A model generated the notes under the pieces. The model did not search any database. It had not been told where the DNA came from and saw only the letters and a program-made list of their open reading frames with translations. 64,000 nt of DNA from Chromatiales bacterium (GTDB lineage: Bacteria > Pseudomonadota > Gammaproteobacteria > JAGRCI01). The translations under genes were made by a program, and so were the position numbers. Within the stretch, counting starts at the first letter, position 1. Every line of letters starts with the position of its first letter. The stretch covers positions 1 through 64,000 of the forward strand of contig JAGRGI010000093.1 of assembly GCA_020445565.1 (NCBI GenBank). Direction: 5' to 3'. Shown one piece after another: positions 53,701-63,123 of this stretch.

Positions 53701-54728
53701 GTTCGGTCTCGATTCGAACGCTGGATGACGCGGCAGACGCCGCCTGGGATCGCTTTGTCGGGGATTGTGCGGAAGCCAGTTTTTTCCATCGCGCCGGATG
53801 GCGCAGGGTGCTGGAGAACGGCGTCGGGCATCGTGCAAACTTTCTCTACGCGGAGCGCGATGGTTCCATTGAGGGGGTGCTTCCCCTGGGACATGTTCGC
53901 AGCCGCTTGTTTGGCAATGCATTGATTTCAGCGCCTTTCAGCGTCTATGGTGGCGTGGCCGCGCTCACTGAAGAGGCGCGCGGGGCCCTGACTGCCGAGG
54001 CCGTGCGTCTGGCTGAGAAGCTCGGCGTGGATTACCTGGAAATGCGCAACCGCAAGCCCGCCAATCCGGGCTGGCCCAGCAAGGATCTCTACGTGACTTT
54101 TCGCAAAGAGATCGATCCGGACCCGGAAAAGAACCTGTTAGCCATACCCCGCAAACAGCGAGCCATGGTTCGCAAGGGTATCAAGGCCGGCCTCCAGGGC
54201 GTGATCGACAAGGGGGTCGATCGGTTTTTCCACGCCTATAGCTCCAGTGTTCGCAATCTGGGTACCCCGGTGTTTCCCAAACGTTTGTTCATGACCCTCA
54301 AGCAGGAATTCGGCGATGCCTGTGAGGTGCTGACCGTCGAGAGGGAAGGGCGCGTGGTGGCCAGTGTGATGAGCTTTTATTTTCGTGACGAGGTGCTCCC
54401 CTACTATGGCGGCGGCACGGATGAAGCACGAGACGTAAAAGGCAATGATTTCATGTACTGGGACCTGATGCGCCGCGCCGCCGAACGGGGCCTGCATTGG
54501 TTCGACTATGGGCGAAGCAAGGTAGGCACAGGCTCCTACAGCTTTAAGAAAAACTGGGGTTTCGAGCCTCAACCCCTGGCCTATGAATTCCATTTGGTCA
54601 AAGCCAAGGATCTGCCGGATGTCAATCCGTTGAATCCCAAATACCGCCTGTTCATTGAGGTCTGGAAACGTCTCCCATTGGGGGTCAGCCAACGTCTCGG
54701 ACCCTTGATCGCCAAAAACCTCGGCTGA
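53697..54728 (+). CDS. FemAB-like acyltransferase, XrtA-associated
   Basis: A 343-residue GNAT/FemAB-fold protein. FemAB relatives transfer aminoacyl or acyl groups to surface polymers; here the acceptor is probably the exopolysaccharide or its precursor. Blocks include SFFHRAGWRRVLENGVGH, IPRKQRAMVRKGIKAGL, PYYGGGTDEARDVKGNDFMYWDLMRRA (partly quoted: YYGGGTDEARDVKGN) and HWFDYGRSKVGTGSYSFKK, all characteristic of the PEP-CTERM-associated FemAB family (TIGR03019 from memory). Overlaps the deacetylase gene. Confidence 0.9.
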   Translation: MSSVSIRTLDDAADAAWDRFVGDCAEASFFHRAGWRRVLENGVGHRANFLYAERDGSIEGVLPLGHVRSRLFGNALISAPFSVYGGVAALTEEARGALTAEAVRLAEKLGVDYLEMRNRKPANPGWPSKDLYVTFRKEIDPDPEKNLLAIPRKQRAMVRKGIKAGLQGVIDKGVDRFFHAYSSSVRNLGTPVFPKRLFMTLKQEFGDACEVLTVEREGRVVASVMSFYFRDEVLPYYGGGTDEARDVKGNDFMYWDLMRRAAERGLHWFDYGRSKVGTGSYSFKKNWGFEPQPLAYEFHLVKAKDLPDVNPLNPKYRLFIEVWKRLPLGVSQRLGPLIAKNLG

Positions 54729-54740
54729 GGGTGGCCGATC

Positions 54741-55976
54741 ATGTCCGAACTGCTTTTTCTGGTCCACCGAATCCCTTATCCGCCCAACAAGGGCGATAAA
54801 ATTCGCTCGTTCCATCTGCTGGAACACCTGCGCAAGCGGTTCACGGTTCACCTCGGTTGTTTTGTCGATGATCCCGATGACTGGCCTCATGTCGATGTCT
54901 TGCGTGGAATGTGCGATCAGAGCTGTTTTCTCCCCTTGAATCCCACGCGGTCCAAGCTCAAGAGTTTATCCGCCCTGTTCACCGGCAAACCGCTGACCTT
55001 GCCTTATTACTTCGATCGACGTATGGCAGAGTGGGTGGAGGGTATCCTGGCAAGGCCGGGTCTGAAGACCGTCGTTATGTTTTCTTCGTCGATGGCGCAG
55101 TATATCGACGGTGCACAGGTGCAGGGGCGTCGAACCCTGTTGGACTTTGTGGATGTGGATTCGGACAAATGGTCGCAGTATGCTGCCAGCAAGACTTGGC
55201 CGTTGAACTGGCTGTATCGTCGCGAGGGCCGTACCTTGCTGCAGTTCGAGCGAGAGATGGCGCGCCGATTCGATACCAGCGTATTCGTCAGCGGCCACGA
55301 GACCGAACTGTTCGCCCGTCTGGCGCCGGAATCTGCCTCCCGGGTCATCGCTTGCAGCAACGGCGTCGATTTCGCTTATTTCTCGCCCGAGCATACGTTC
55401 CCGAGTCCCTTTTCTCACCCTGGTCCGGTGTTGGTGTTCACCGGTGCGATGGATTACTGGGCCAATGTCGATGCGGTCGTTTGGTTTGCGCGCAAGGTGT
55501 TTCCGGGTCTGCGCGAGCGCTATCCTGGACTTGCCTTCGTCATCGTCGGCAGCCGCCCCGGTCCTGAGGTGCAGGGCCTTACAGAGATACCCGGTGTCAC
55601 TGTTACCGGCACCGTCCCGGATGTTCGTCCTTACCTCGCTCATTGTGATGCTGCGGTCATTCCGCTTCGGATCGCACGGGGAATACAGAACAAGGTGCTG
55701 GAGGCCATGGCCATGGGCAAACCGGTGGTGACTACCCGTGCCGCTTTCGAGGGTATCGATGCCAAGCCCGAGCAGGATCTTCTGCTAGCCGACGACGAGG
55801 CGCAGTTGATCAAACAATGTGAGCGCCTCTTGAACGGCCAGGTGGATACGCGGCGCATGGGTGACTCGGCCCGCAACGTCATTGTCGAAAAGTATGACTG
55901 GGAAAAGAACCTCCAACGGCTGGATGGTTGGCTTACCGGCAGTCCGCGCAATAGCGAGAAAGTGAGTGGAACATGA
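54741..55976 (+). CDS. Glycosyltransferase family 4, XrtA-associated (stp1-type)
   Basis: A 411-residue GT-B glycosyltransferase. It starts ELLFLVHRIPYPPNKGDKIRSF, the usual opening of the PEP-CTERM/EpsH1-associated sugar transferases (TIGR03087 from memory; quoted part LVHRIPYPPNKGDKIRSF). The C-terminal domain has VFTGAMDYWANVDAVVWF and the nucleotide-sugar site RIARGIQNKVLEAMAMGKPV, with the acidic E of KVLEAMA. It overlaps the exosortase gene by 4 bp (ATGA). Sugar specificity is unknown. Confidence 0.92.
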   Translation: MSELLFLVHRIPYPPNKGDKIRSFHLLEHLRKRFTVHLGCFVDDPDDWPHVDVLRGMCDQSCFLPLNPTRSKLKSLSALFTGKPLTLPYYFDRRMAEWVEGILARPGLKTVVMFSSSMAQYIDGAQVQGRRTLLDFVDVDSDKWSQYAASKTWPLNWLYRREGRTLLQFEREMARRFDTSVFVSGHETELFARLAPESASRVIACSNGVDFAYFSPEHTFPSPFSHPGPVLVFTGAMDYWANVDAVVWFARKVFPGLRERYPGLAFVIVGSRPGPEVQGLTEIPGVTVTGTVPDVRPYLAHCDAAVIPLRIARGIQNKVLEAMAMGKPVVTTRAAFEGIDAKPEQDLLLADDEAQLIKQCERLLNGQVDTRRMGDSARNVIVEKYDWEKNLQRLDGWLTGSPRNSEKVSGT

Positions 55977-57568
55977 CCGAGTCTGTTGAAACCCATCCGG
56001 CATCCAACACGGAGCGGTTCAGTATGGCCGCCTGGGCGCCCCTACTGGGGTTGGTTGCCCTGCTGGTTGCTGTGGTCGCCATCTACCCGGACACCGCCTT
56101 TTCCATGGTTTTCATCTGGGAGCGCTCGGAAACCTACGCACATGGTTTTTTGATCATTCCCATTGCCGCCTGGCTGCTCTATCGCCTGCGTTACCGTCTG
56201 GCCGTAACCGATATTCGCCCGGCGCCCTGGGTCCTTATCCTGCTGGCGGTGGGGGGATTTCTATGGCTGCTCACGGAGTTGACAGGTATACAGGTTGGCC
56301 GCCAGTTGATGCTGGTGAGCCTGTATCTGGGGATGGTGCTGGCCGTATTCGGTTGGCGCTTTGGGCTGCGCGTGTTCTTCCCCATGGTGTTTTTGTATTT
56401 CTCCGTTCCCATGGGCGAGTCGCTGATTCGCCCGATGATGAACTTCACAGCAGATTTCACTGTGCGCGCCCTGGAATTGACGGGTATCCCGGTTTATTCC
56501 GAGGGGCTGAATTTCTACCTGCCCACCGGAAGCTGGTCCATCGTCGAAGGCTGTAGCGGTGTTCGTTACCTGATCGCCTCCATCACACTGGGCTTCCTCT
56601 ATGCCTACCTGACCTACCAAAAGGCATGGAAACAGATCCTTTTCATTCTGCTTTCCGCCGGTCTGCCGGTCATCGCCAATGGCGTGCGCGCTTATATGAT
56701 TGTCATGATCGGCCATCTCAGCGATATGAAGCTGGCGGCCGGCGTCGACCATCTCATCTACGGGTGGGTGTTTTTCGGGTTCGTCATGTTGTTCCTGTTC
56801 TGGCTGGGATCGTTTTGGCGAGACGAGGAGCCTGACCTGCCCCAATCGCTTAAGGGTGAGCGCGAGCACCCGGTACCCGTGGGGCGTTTGCTGGTTACCG
56901 CGGTTCTGGGCTTGGCCGTTCTCGCCATCTGGCCGCTGATGGCGAGCAATATCGCCGAACGTCAGGCTACGACGCCGCCAGCAATGGCCCTGGGTGAGCT
57001 GGCCGGTGAAAACGGTTGGTCGTTGACGGACCGGCGTTTGAGTACGTGGTTGCCGGATTATGAAAACCCGCAGGTGGAGTACTTCCGTTCCTACGAGAAG
57101 GACGGCAAGCGTGTTGATCTGTTTATCGAATTCTTCCCCCGTCAGCAGGAAGGATCGGAGGCTGTGTCCTCCGGTAATCGCCTGATCGTGGAAAAACACC
57201 CGGTTTGGCGGCAATTGTGGGAGCGCAGCCGCACTTCGGAGCCAGAGGGCAAGGGCTTTTCGGTTCTCCATAGTGCCTTGATGTCTTCCTCGCAACGCTT
57301 TCTCATCTGGCGTTGGGTGTGGATGTCGGGAGACAACACCGCGAGTGCACTGAAGGCCAAGATGCTGGAGATTCGCGATCTGTTGGTCGGTAAGACCGCC
57401 GCGGGTGCCGGTATCGTGTTGCTCACCCCCTACGAAGAGCGCTCGGAAAAGGCCGAGCCGGTACTCGAAGAATTCGTACGCGACATGAGGCCCAGTATTG
57501 ACCGCGCTCTCGCTGACCTGAGCGAACGCGTAAACGCCTATATCGATTCCCAACAAGAGAGCAGATAA
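55973..57568 (+). CDS. xrtA: Exosortase A fused to an EpsI domain
   Basis: A 531-residue inner-membrane protein with about eight N-terminal helices. The exosortase active site is recognised by Cys194 in VEGCSGVRYLIAS, Arg239 in IANGVRAYMIV and His260 in VDHLIYGW. Exosortases cleave C-terminal PEP-CTERM sorting tails of exported proteins. From about residue 300 the EpsI domain follows (a helix, then a periplasmic part with LGELAGENGWSLTDRRLSTW, partly quoted: LAGENGWSL). The fusion is common in exosortase A. No PEP-CTERM protein is encoded in this window. Confidence 0.94.
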   Translation: MTESVETHPASNTERFSMAAWAPLLGLVALLVAVVAIYPDTAFSMVFIWERSETYAHGFLIIPIAAWLLYRLRYRLAVTDIRPAPWVLILLAVGGFLWLLTELTGIQVGRQLMLVSLYLGMVLAVFGWRFGLRVFFPMVFLYFSVPMGESLIRPMMNFTADFTVRALELTGIPVYSEGLNFYLPTGSWSIVEGCSGVRYLIASITLGFLYAYLTYQKAWKQILFILLSAGLPVIANGVRAYMIVMIGHLSDMKLAAGVDHLIYGWVFFGFVMLFLFWLGSFWRDEEPDLPQSLKGEREHPVPVGRLLVTAVLGLAVLAIWPLMASNIAERQATTPPAMALGELAGENGWSLTDRRLSTWLPDYENPQVEYFRSYEKDGKRVDLFIEFFPRQQEGSEAVSSGNRLIVEKHPVWRQLWERSRTSEPEGKGFSVLHSALMSSSQRFLIWRWVWMSGDNTASALKAKMLEIRDLLVGKTAAGAGIVLLTPYEERSEKAEPVLEEFVRDMRPSIDRALADLSERVNAYIDSQQESR

Positions 57569-57569
57569 A

Positions 57570-58748
57570 GTGGCAGGCGATAAACGACCGCTGATTGCCC
57601 ACGTGATCTACCGGTTGGATGTAGGGGGCCTGCAAAACGGTGTAGTGAATCTGATCAACCGCTTGCCGGCCGATCGATTTCGGCATGTCGTGATCTGCGC
57701 GACCGACTACACCGATTTCCGCGACCGTATTCAGCGCGACGACGTGGAGGTCTATGCCCTGCATAAGCAGGCGGGTCAGGATTTCGGTTTGTATCTGCGC
57801 CTGTTCCGTCTGCTGCGCCGCTTGCGCCCCGCGTTGTTGCACAGCCGCAATCTGGCCACCGTTGAATGCCAACTGTCCGCATGGCTGGCACGCGTTCCCT
57901 GCCGTGTCCATGGCGAGCATGGCTGGGACGTGAATGATCCGGATGGCAACAACAGGAAATATCAATGGTTGCGGCGCATGTTCATTCCTTTCGTGCATCG
58001 CTACGTCCCGTTGTCCAGGGAGTTGGAGCGTTATCTGGTTGAGAAAGTCGGTGTGCCCGACTACAAGATCACCCGCATCTACAACGGTGTGGACACCGAA
58101 CGGTTCAACCCGCAGGGCAAGCGCAGCCTGCCAGAATCCTTTGGTGTCGCCGAGGATCTGATCGTGATCGGCACCGTAGGGCGTATGCACGGCGTCAAGG
58201 ATCAGCTCACCCTGGTGCGCGCCTTCACGCGTCTGACCGAGCTGGTGCCCGAGGCCAAGGACAAGCTGCGCTTGGTGCTGGTCGGTGACGGTCCATTGCG
58301 GGTGCAGGCCGAGGCCATTCTGTCCGAATACGGTGTGCGCCAAGCGGCCTGGCTGCCAGGGGAACGTGAAGACATTCCCGATATACTCCGAGCCATGGAC
58401 TTGTTCGTGTTGCCTTCTTCGGCGGAGGGAATATCGAACACCGTGCTTGAGGCCATGGCCAGCGGTCTGCCGGTGGTGGCGACCGCTGTCGGGGGCAATC
58501 CTGAACTGGTGCAGGAGGGCGAATGCGGCGCCCTGGTCCCCCCAGGGGACCCGGCCGCGCTGGCTGACGTCCTGGCTGCCTACGTGCGCGACCCGGAAAG
58601 ATTGCGTTCCCACGGCGAGGCTGCGCGTGTGCGCGCCGAGACGCAGTTCAGCCTTGCCGGTATGCTGGAGCGGTATGCACGATTGTACGACACCTTGTTG
58701 CGTCGGGCAGCGCAACGCGTATCGGCAAGTGAGGCATCGGGCGTTTGA
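57570..58748 (+). CDS. Glycosyltransferase family 4, XrtA-associated (stp2-type)
   Basis: A 392-residue GT-B glycosyltransferase. It opens PLIAHVIYRLDVGGLQNGVVNL; the glycine-rich acceptor loop is DVGGLQNG. The C-terminal domain has IGTVGRMHGVKDQLTLVRAF and PSSAEGISNTVLEAMASGLP with the E-x7-E nucleotide-sugar motif. Matches the second PEP-CTERM/EpsH1 sugar transferase family (TIGR03088 from memory). Start is GTG 57570, one base after the exosortase stop. Confidence 0.93.
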   Translation: MAGDKRPLIAHVIYRLDVGGLQNGVVNLINRLPADRFRHVVICATDYTDFRDRIQRDDVEVYALHKQAGQDFGLYLRLFRLLRRLRPALLHSRNLATVECQLSAWLARVPCRVHGEHGWDVNDPDGNNRKYQWLRRMFIPFVHRYVPLSRELERYLVEKVGVPDYKITRIYNGVDTERFNPQGKRSLPESFGVAEDLIVIGTVGRMHGVKDQLTLVRAFTRLTELVPEAKDKLRLVLVGDGPLRVQAEAILSEYGVRQAAWLPGEREDIPDILRAMDLFVLPSSAEGISNTVLEAMASGLPVVATAVGGNPELVQEGECGALVPPGDPAALADVLAAYVRDPERLRSHGEAARVRAETQFSLAGMLERYARLYDTLLRRAAQRVSASEASGV

Positions 58749-58787
58749 AACCCCTGCCGTCCTGGTCCCACCTTATTCAATCTCGAG

Positions 58788-58797
58788 CTGACAGGCG
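58788..58797 (+). promoter_or_regulatory. Copy of CTGACAGGCG upstream of the amidotransferase gene
   Basis: The 10-mer CTGACAGGCG is identical to the left arm of the hairpin at 45093-45102. It lies 8 bp before the ATG at 58806. Its meaning is unknown; it could be a chance match. Confidence 0.25.
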
Positions 58798-58805
58798 ATA
58801 GATCC

Positions 58806-60704
58806 ATGTGTGGAATCGTTGGCATCTTCGACACCCGCGGCGGCCCGGAGCCAAATCGCGCACTGTTGGAGAAAATGAATCAGACCCAGTTTCACCGTGG
58901 TCCCGATGAGGGGGGGGTTCATCTGGAACCTTCCGTCGGTTTGGGCCACAGGCGTCTGTCCATCATCGATCTGGCCAGCGGTCAACAGCCGCTCTATAAC
59001 GAAGATCACAGCGTGGTCATCGTCTTCAACGGTGAGATCTACAATTTCGCCGAACTCGCCGAGGAGCTGAAGGCCGCCGGCCATACCTTCCGTACCCACA
59101 GCGATACCGAGGTCATCGTGCATGGTTGGGAGGAATGGGGCGAGGCCTGTGTCGAGCGCCTGCGCGGCATGTTCGCCTTTGCGATCTGGGATCGAAACCG
59201 CAAGACGCTGTTTCTGGCCCGTGACCGGCTGGGTATCAAACCCCTGTACTACGCCCTGCTCGACAACGGCACCCTGTTGTTCGGCTCCGAATTAAAGGCC
59301 CTGCTGGCTCATCCTGACCTGCCGAGGGAGATCGAGCCGCACGCAATCGAGGACTATTTTGGTTTGGGTTACGTACCGGAGCCCAAGACCATCCTGCGCC
59401 ACGCCAGGAAACTGCCTCCCGGTTACACGTTGGCGGTAAAGCTTGGTGAGGGCAGGGTTGGGGAGCCCAGGCAATATTGGGACGTTCCCTTCGAACCACT
59501 GCCTGCGATGGAGCTGAGGGAGGCCCAGGAAGAGCTGATCACCCGTCTGCGCGAGGCGGTTCGCATCCGCATGATCGCCGAGGTGCCGCTGGGAGCCTTT
59601 CTCTCCGGGGGCGTCGACTCCAGCGCGGTGGTGGCGATGATGGCCATGGAATCGGCCGATCCGGTCAATACCTGTTCCATCTCGTTTGGCGATCCCAAGT
59701 TCAATGAGGCCCAGTTCGCGGCCAAGGTGGCCGATCATTATCGTACCGACCACCGGGTTGAAGAAGTGGATCCGAACGATTTCGACCTCATTGATCGACT
59801 CGCCACACTGTATGATGAACCCTTTGCCGACAGCTCCGCCATGCCGACTTACCGGGTTTGTGAGCTGGCACGCAAGAAGGTGACCGTGGCGCTGTCCGGT
59901 GATGGTGGGGACGAAAATCTGGCGGGTTACCGCCGCTACCGCTGGCACACCTACGAAGAGCGCATGCGTTCGTTTCTGCCCCTGGGGCTGCGCCGGCCTC
60001 TGTTTGGCACCCTGGGCAGGGTCTATCCCAAGGCAGACTGGGCACCCAAGGTGTTCCGCGCCAAATCGACCTTCCAAGCGTTGGCCAGAGATACCGTGGA
60101 GGGCTATTTCCATAGCGTTTCCATCCTTGGGGATGAACTGCGTGCCCGCCTGTTCAGCGATGACTTCCGTAAGCAATTGGCCGGCTATCGCGCCGACGAG
60201 GTACTCAGGGCGCACGCCGAGCGGGCGCCTACGGACCACCCCTTGTCCCTGGTGCAATACGTGGATATGAAGACCTATCTGGTAGGTGACATACTCACCA
60301 AGGTCGATCGCGCCAGCATGGCCCATGCCTTGGAGGTGCGGGTGCCGATACTGGACCACAAGCTGATGGAATGGATGTCCGGCCTGCCGCCGGAGATGAA
60401 ATTGGCCGGCCGCGAGGGCAAATACCTGTTCAAACGCGCTCTGGAGCCCTATCTGCCCCATGATGTTCTTTACCGGCCAAAGATGGGCTTTTCCGTGCCT
60501 CTGGCCAATTGGTTCCGCGGTCCCCTGCGCGAGCGGGTTCGCGAAGCGGTGTTGGGTGAAACCCTGGCCGCGACCGGCATATTCGACCGGCGGTTCCTGC
60601 AGACCCTGGTGGACCAGCACCAGTCGGGCCGCCGCGACAACAGCGCCTCCCTGTGGGCCATCCTGATGTTTGAATCCTTCCAGCGCCAGGTGGTGACGGG
60701 CTAG
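58806..60704 (+). CDS. Asparagine-synthase-type amidotransferase, XrtA-associated
   Basis: A 632-residue protein of the AsnB type. The N-terminal glutaminase domain has the catalytic Cys2 (MCGIVGIFDTRGG) and RGPDEGG; the synthetase domain has the ATP-pyrophosphatase loop FLSGGVDSSAVVAMM and VALSGDGGDENLAGYRRYR (partly quoted: SGDGGDENLAGYR). Such genes occur in every complete PEP-CTERM/exosortase A locus I know (TIGR03108 from memory) and may amidate a uronic acid or peptide part of the polymer, not free aspartate. It is 2 bp upstream of the next gene. Confidence 0.93.
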   Translation: MCGIVGIFDTRGGPEPNRALLEKMNQTQFHRGPDEGGVHLEPSVGLGHRRLSIIDLASGQQPLYNEDHSVVIVFNGEIYNFAELAEELKAAGHTFRTHSDTEVIVHGWEEWGEACVERLRGMFAFAIWDRNRKTLFLARDRLGIKPLYYALLDNGTLLFGSELKALLAHPDLPREIEPHAIEDYFGLGYVPEPKTILRHARKLPPGYTLAVKLGEGRVGEPRQYWDVPFEPLPAMELREAQEELITRLREAVRIRMIAEVPLGAFLSGGVDSSAVVAMMAMESADPVNTCSISFGDPKFNEAQFAAKVADHYRTDHRVEEVDPNDFDLIDRLATLYDEPFADSSAMPTYRVCELARKKVTVALSGDGGDENLAGYRRYRWHTYEERMRSFLPLGLRRPLFGTLGRVYPKADWAPKVFRAKSTFQALARDTVEGYFHSVSILGDELRARLFSDDFRKQLAGYRADEVLRAHAERAPTDHPLSLVQYVDMKTYLVGDILTKVDRASMAHALEVRVPILDHKLMEWMSGLPPEMKLAGREGKYLFKRALEPYLPHDVLYRPKMGFSVPLANWFRGPLRERVREAVLGETLAATGIFDRRFLQTLVDQHQSGRRDNSASLWAILMFESFQRQVVTG

Positions 60705-60706
60705 CG

Positions 60707-61918
60707 ATGAAGATACTTCATATCCTGGACCACTCCATCCCTCTGCACAGCGGATACACCTTTCGAACGCGGGCCATTCTTCAGCAGCAGCATGCCCTGG
60801 GGTGGGAGACGGACCACATTACCAGCCCCAAACACTACGGTTCGGCGGGCCTGGAAGAGACCGTCGATGATCTGCACTTCTTCCGCACCCCGCCCGCTGA
60901 AGGTCGACTGGCGCGTTTGCCCATACTCAACCAGTTGGCCGTTTCCAAGGCTTTGGCGCGTCGTCTGGATGCGATCATCGAGTCCGTCAAGCCCGACATC
61001 CTTCATGCCCATTCGCCAGCGCTCAACGGCCTGGCGGCGATCAAGGTTGGTGCGCGCCACCGTCTGCCGGTGGTCTATGAAGTCCGTGCCTTCTGGGAGG
61101 ACGCTGCCGTCGATCACGGCACTTCCCGCGAGTGGGGACCCCGTTACCGGGCCACCCGAGCCCTGGAAACGCACGTGTTGAAGCGCGCCGATGCGGTAAC
61201 CACCATCTGTGAAGGTCTGCGTTCCGATATCGTCGCCAGGGGGATTCCGGCCGGCAAGGTGACTGTCATACCCAATGCTGTGGACGCCGAACGGTTCTCG
61301 ACCGACCTGCCCCGGGACCCCGAACTGGTCCACCAGTTGGGGCTTGAGGGTGCTGCAGTGGTCGGCTTCATCGGCTCGTTCTACGCCTATGAGGGCTTGG
61401 ATCTGTTGATCGAGGCTCTGCCTGCGGTGCTGAGTGTCCGTAAGGATGTGAAACTGCTGCTGGTGGGGGGCGGCCCGCAGGAGGAGCGCCTGCGCGCACG
61501 GGCAAAAGAATTGGGGGTGTCGGACAGGGTGGTGTTCACCGGGCGCGTGCCCCACGAACATGTCGATCGCTACTATGCGTTGGTGGACGTATTCGCCTAT
61601 CCGCGTCATCCGATGCGCCTGACCGAGCTGGTGACACCCCTCAAACCGCTGGAAGCCATGGCCCAGGGCAGAATCCTGATCGCTTCCGACGTGGGCGGAC
61701 ACAAGGAACTGATCCGCGACGGCGAGACCGGAATGCTGTTTCGTGCCGGTGATGTCAAGGCCCTGGCCGAGGGGCTCCTGAGCCTGCTTGAAAATCAGGA
61801 AACATGGCCGGCGATGCGTGCGGCCGGGCGTGCTTTTGTCGAGACAGAGCGTAACTGGCCAGTCAGCGTTGCACGCTATCGGCCCATCTATGAGGCCCTG
61901 AGCGGTGCCCGGAAATGA
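60707..61918 (+). CDS. Glycosyltransferase family 4, XrtA-associated (Daro_2409-type)
   Basis: A 403-residue GT-B glycosyltransferase starting MKILHILDHSIPLHSGYTFR, the typical opening of the third exosortase A-associated transferase family (TIGR04063 from memory). It has VYEVRAFWEDAAVDHGTS in the N-terminal domain, and AVVGFIGSFYAYEGLDLLI and ELVTPLKPLEAMAQGRILIA in the C-terminal domain, the last with the acidic E-x-M-A motif. It overlaps the next gene by 4 bp (ATGA). Confidence 0.93.
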   Translation: MKILHILDHSIPLHSGYTFRTRAILQQQHALGWETDHITSPKHYGSAGLEETVDDLHFFRTPPAEGRLARLPILNQLAVSKALARRLDAIIESVKPDILHAHSPALNGLAAIKVGARHRLPVVYEVRAFWEDAAVDHGTSREWGPRYRATRALETHVLKRADAVTTICEGLRSDIVARGIPAGKVTVIPNAVDAERFSTDLPRDPELVHQLGLEGAAVVGFIGSFYAYEGLDLLIEALPAVLSVRKDVKLLLVGGGPQEERLRARAKELGVSDRVVFTGRVPHEHVDRYYALVDVFAYPRHPMRLTELVTPLKPLEAMAQGRILIASDVGGHKELIRDGETGMLFRAGDVKALAEGLLSLLENQETWPAMRAAGRAFVETERNWPVSVARYRPIYEALSGARK

Positions 61919-63123
61919 GACCCGGCCCCGCGATTTTGGTTTTCAGTTCGCTGTTTCCCCACCCCGGGGAACCGCGGGCCGGTCTGTTCGTTGCCCAGCG
62001 AATGTTTCGCGTCGGCCAGCATCGGCCCTTGGTGGTGGTGGCGCCCAGGCCCTGGTTCCCCTTGCAAGGCTTGATTCGGCGGTTCCGCCCTCACTTCCGT
62101 CCTCCGGCACCCGATCACCAGGTGTTGGACGGGTTTGACGTCTACTACCCAAGGTTTTTCTGTATCCCTGGGGTGTTGAAGTTTCTCGATGGCTGGTTCA
62201 TGTACCGCGGTGCCCGGCAAGTGGTGGCCCGTCTGCATGCCGAAGGCAGGGTGCAGGCCATTGATGCCCATTTTGCCTATCCCGATGGCTATGCCGCCAC
62301 ACGCCTGGGGCGGGAATTCCACACGCCGGTGACCATCACACTACGCGGCACTGAACCGAGAATCGCCAACTACCGGCTGCGTGGCCGATTGCAACGCCGG
62401 GCCTTGCAAAGGGCCGATCGGCTGTTTGCCGTGGCGGGTTCCCTGGCCCGCGTCGCCCAGGGCCAGGGGATCGCGCAATCCAAGATACGTGTGATCGGAA
62501 ACGGCGTGGATACCAAGCGCTACTCTCCCGTGGATCGTCAGGAGGCACGCGATGCGCTCGGTATTGCGCGCGATGCGCCGGTGCTGGTGTCAGTGGGCGG
62601 ATTGGTGGAGCGCAAGGGTTTCCACCGTGTAATCGAACGGCTTCCTGGCCTGTTGGAGCGCTTTCCCGGACTGTGCTTTCTTATCGTCGGCAGCGGTGGA
62701 CCTGAGGGGGATATGGAGGCGCAGTTGCGTGCCCAGGTGCGGGCGGCCGGCTTGGAAGGCGCGGTGCGATTTCTCGGTGCCCTGCCGCCTGACCAACTCA
62801 AATTTCCCCTGTCTGCCGCCGATGTCTTCGTTTTGGCCACCCGTAACGAAGGCTGGGCCAATGTGTTTCTGGAGGCCATGGCCTGCGGTCTGCCGGTGGT
62901 AACCACCGACGTGGGCGGCAACGCCGAGGTCGTGTGCTCCGAAGAACTGGGTATTGTCGTTCCGTTCGGTGACGGCCAGGCCCTGGAGACAGCCATATCT
63001 CAAGCACTGCAACAGGATTGGAATCGGGAAGCGATTCTCGCCTATGCACGGGAAAACGAGTGGGATAATCGCGTGACCATGTTATTGGAAGAGTTCGACC
63101 GACTGTCGGGGCATCATGGGTGA
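61915..63123 (+). CDS. Glycosyltransferase family 4
   Basis: A 402-residue GT-B glycosyltransferase. The N-terminus ILVFSSLFPHPGEPRAGLFV contains the acceptor loop; DAHFAYPDGYAATRLGREF and TLRGTEPRIANY follow. The C-terminal domain has LVSVGGLVERKGFHRVIERL and ATRNEGWANVFLEAMACGLP with the E-x7-E motif. Such a transferase commonly follows the Daro_2409-type enzyme in exosortase A loci. It overlaps the sulfotransferase gene by 8 bp. Confidence 0.92.
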   Translation: MRPGPAILVFSSLFPHPGEPRAGLFVAQRMFRVGQHRPLVVVAPRPWFPLQGLIRRFRPHFRPPAPDHQVLDGFDVYYPRFFCIPGVLKFLDGWFMYRGARQVVARLHAEGRVQAIDAHFAYPDGYAATRLGREFHTPVTITLRGTEPRIANYRLRGRLQRRALQRADRLFAVAGSLARVAQGQGIAQSKIRVIGNGVDTKRYSPVDRQEARDALGIARDAPVLVSVGGLVERKGFHRVIERLPGLLERFPGLCFLIVGSGGPEGDMEAQLRAQVRAAGLEGAVRFLGALPPDQLKFPLSAADVFVLATRNEGWANVFLEAMACGLPVVTTDVGGNAEVVCSEELGIVVPFGDGQALETAISQALQQDWNREAILAYARENEWDNRVTMLLEEFDRLSGHHG

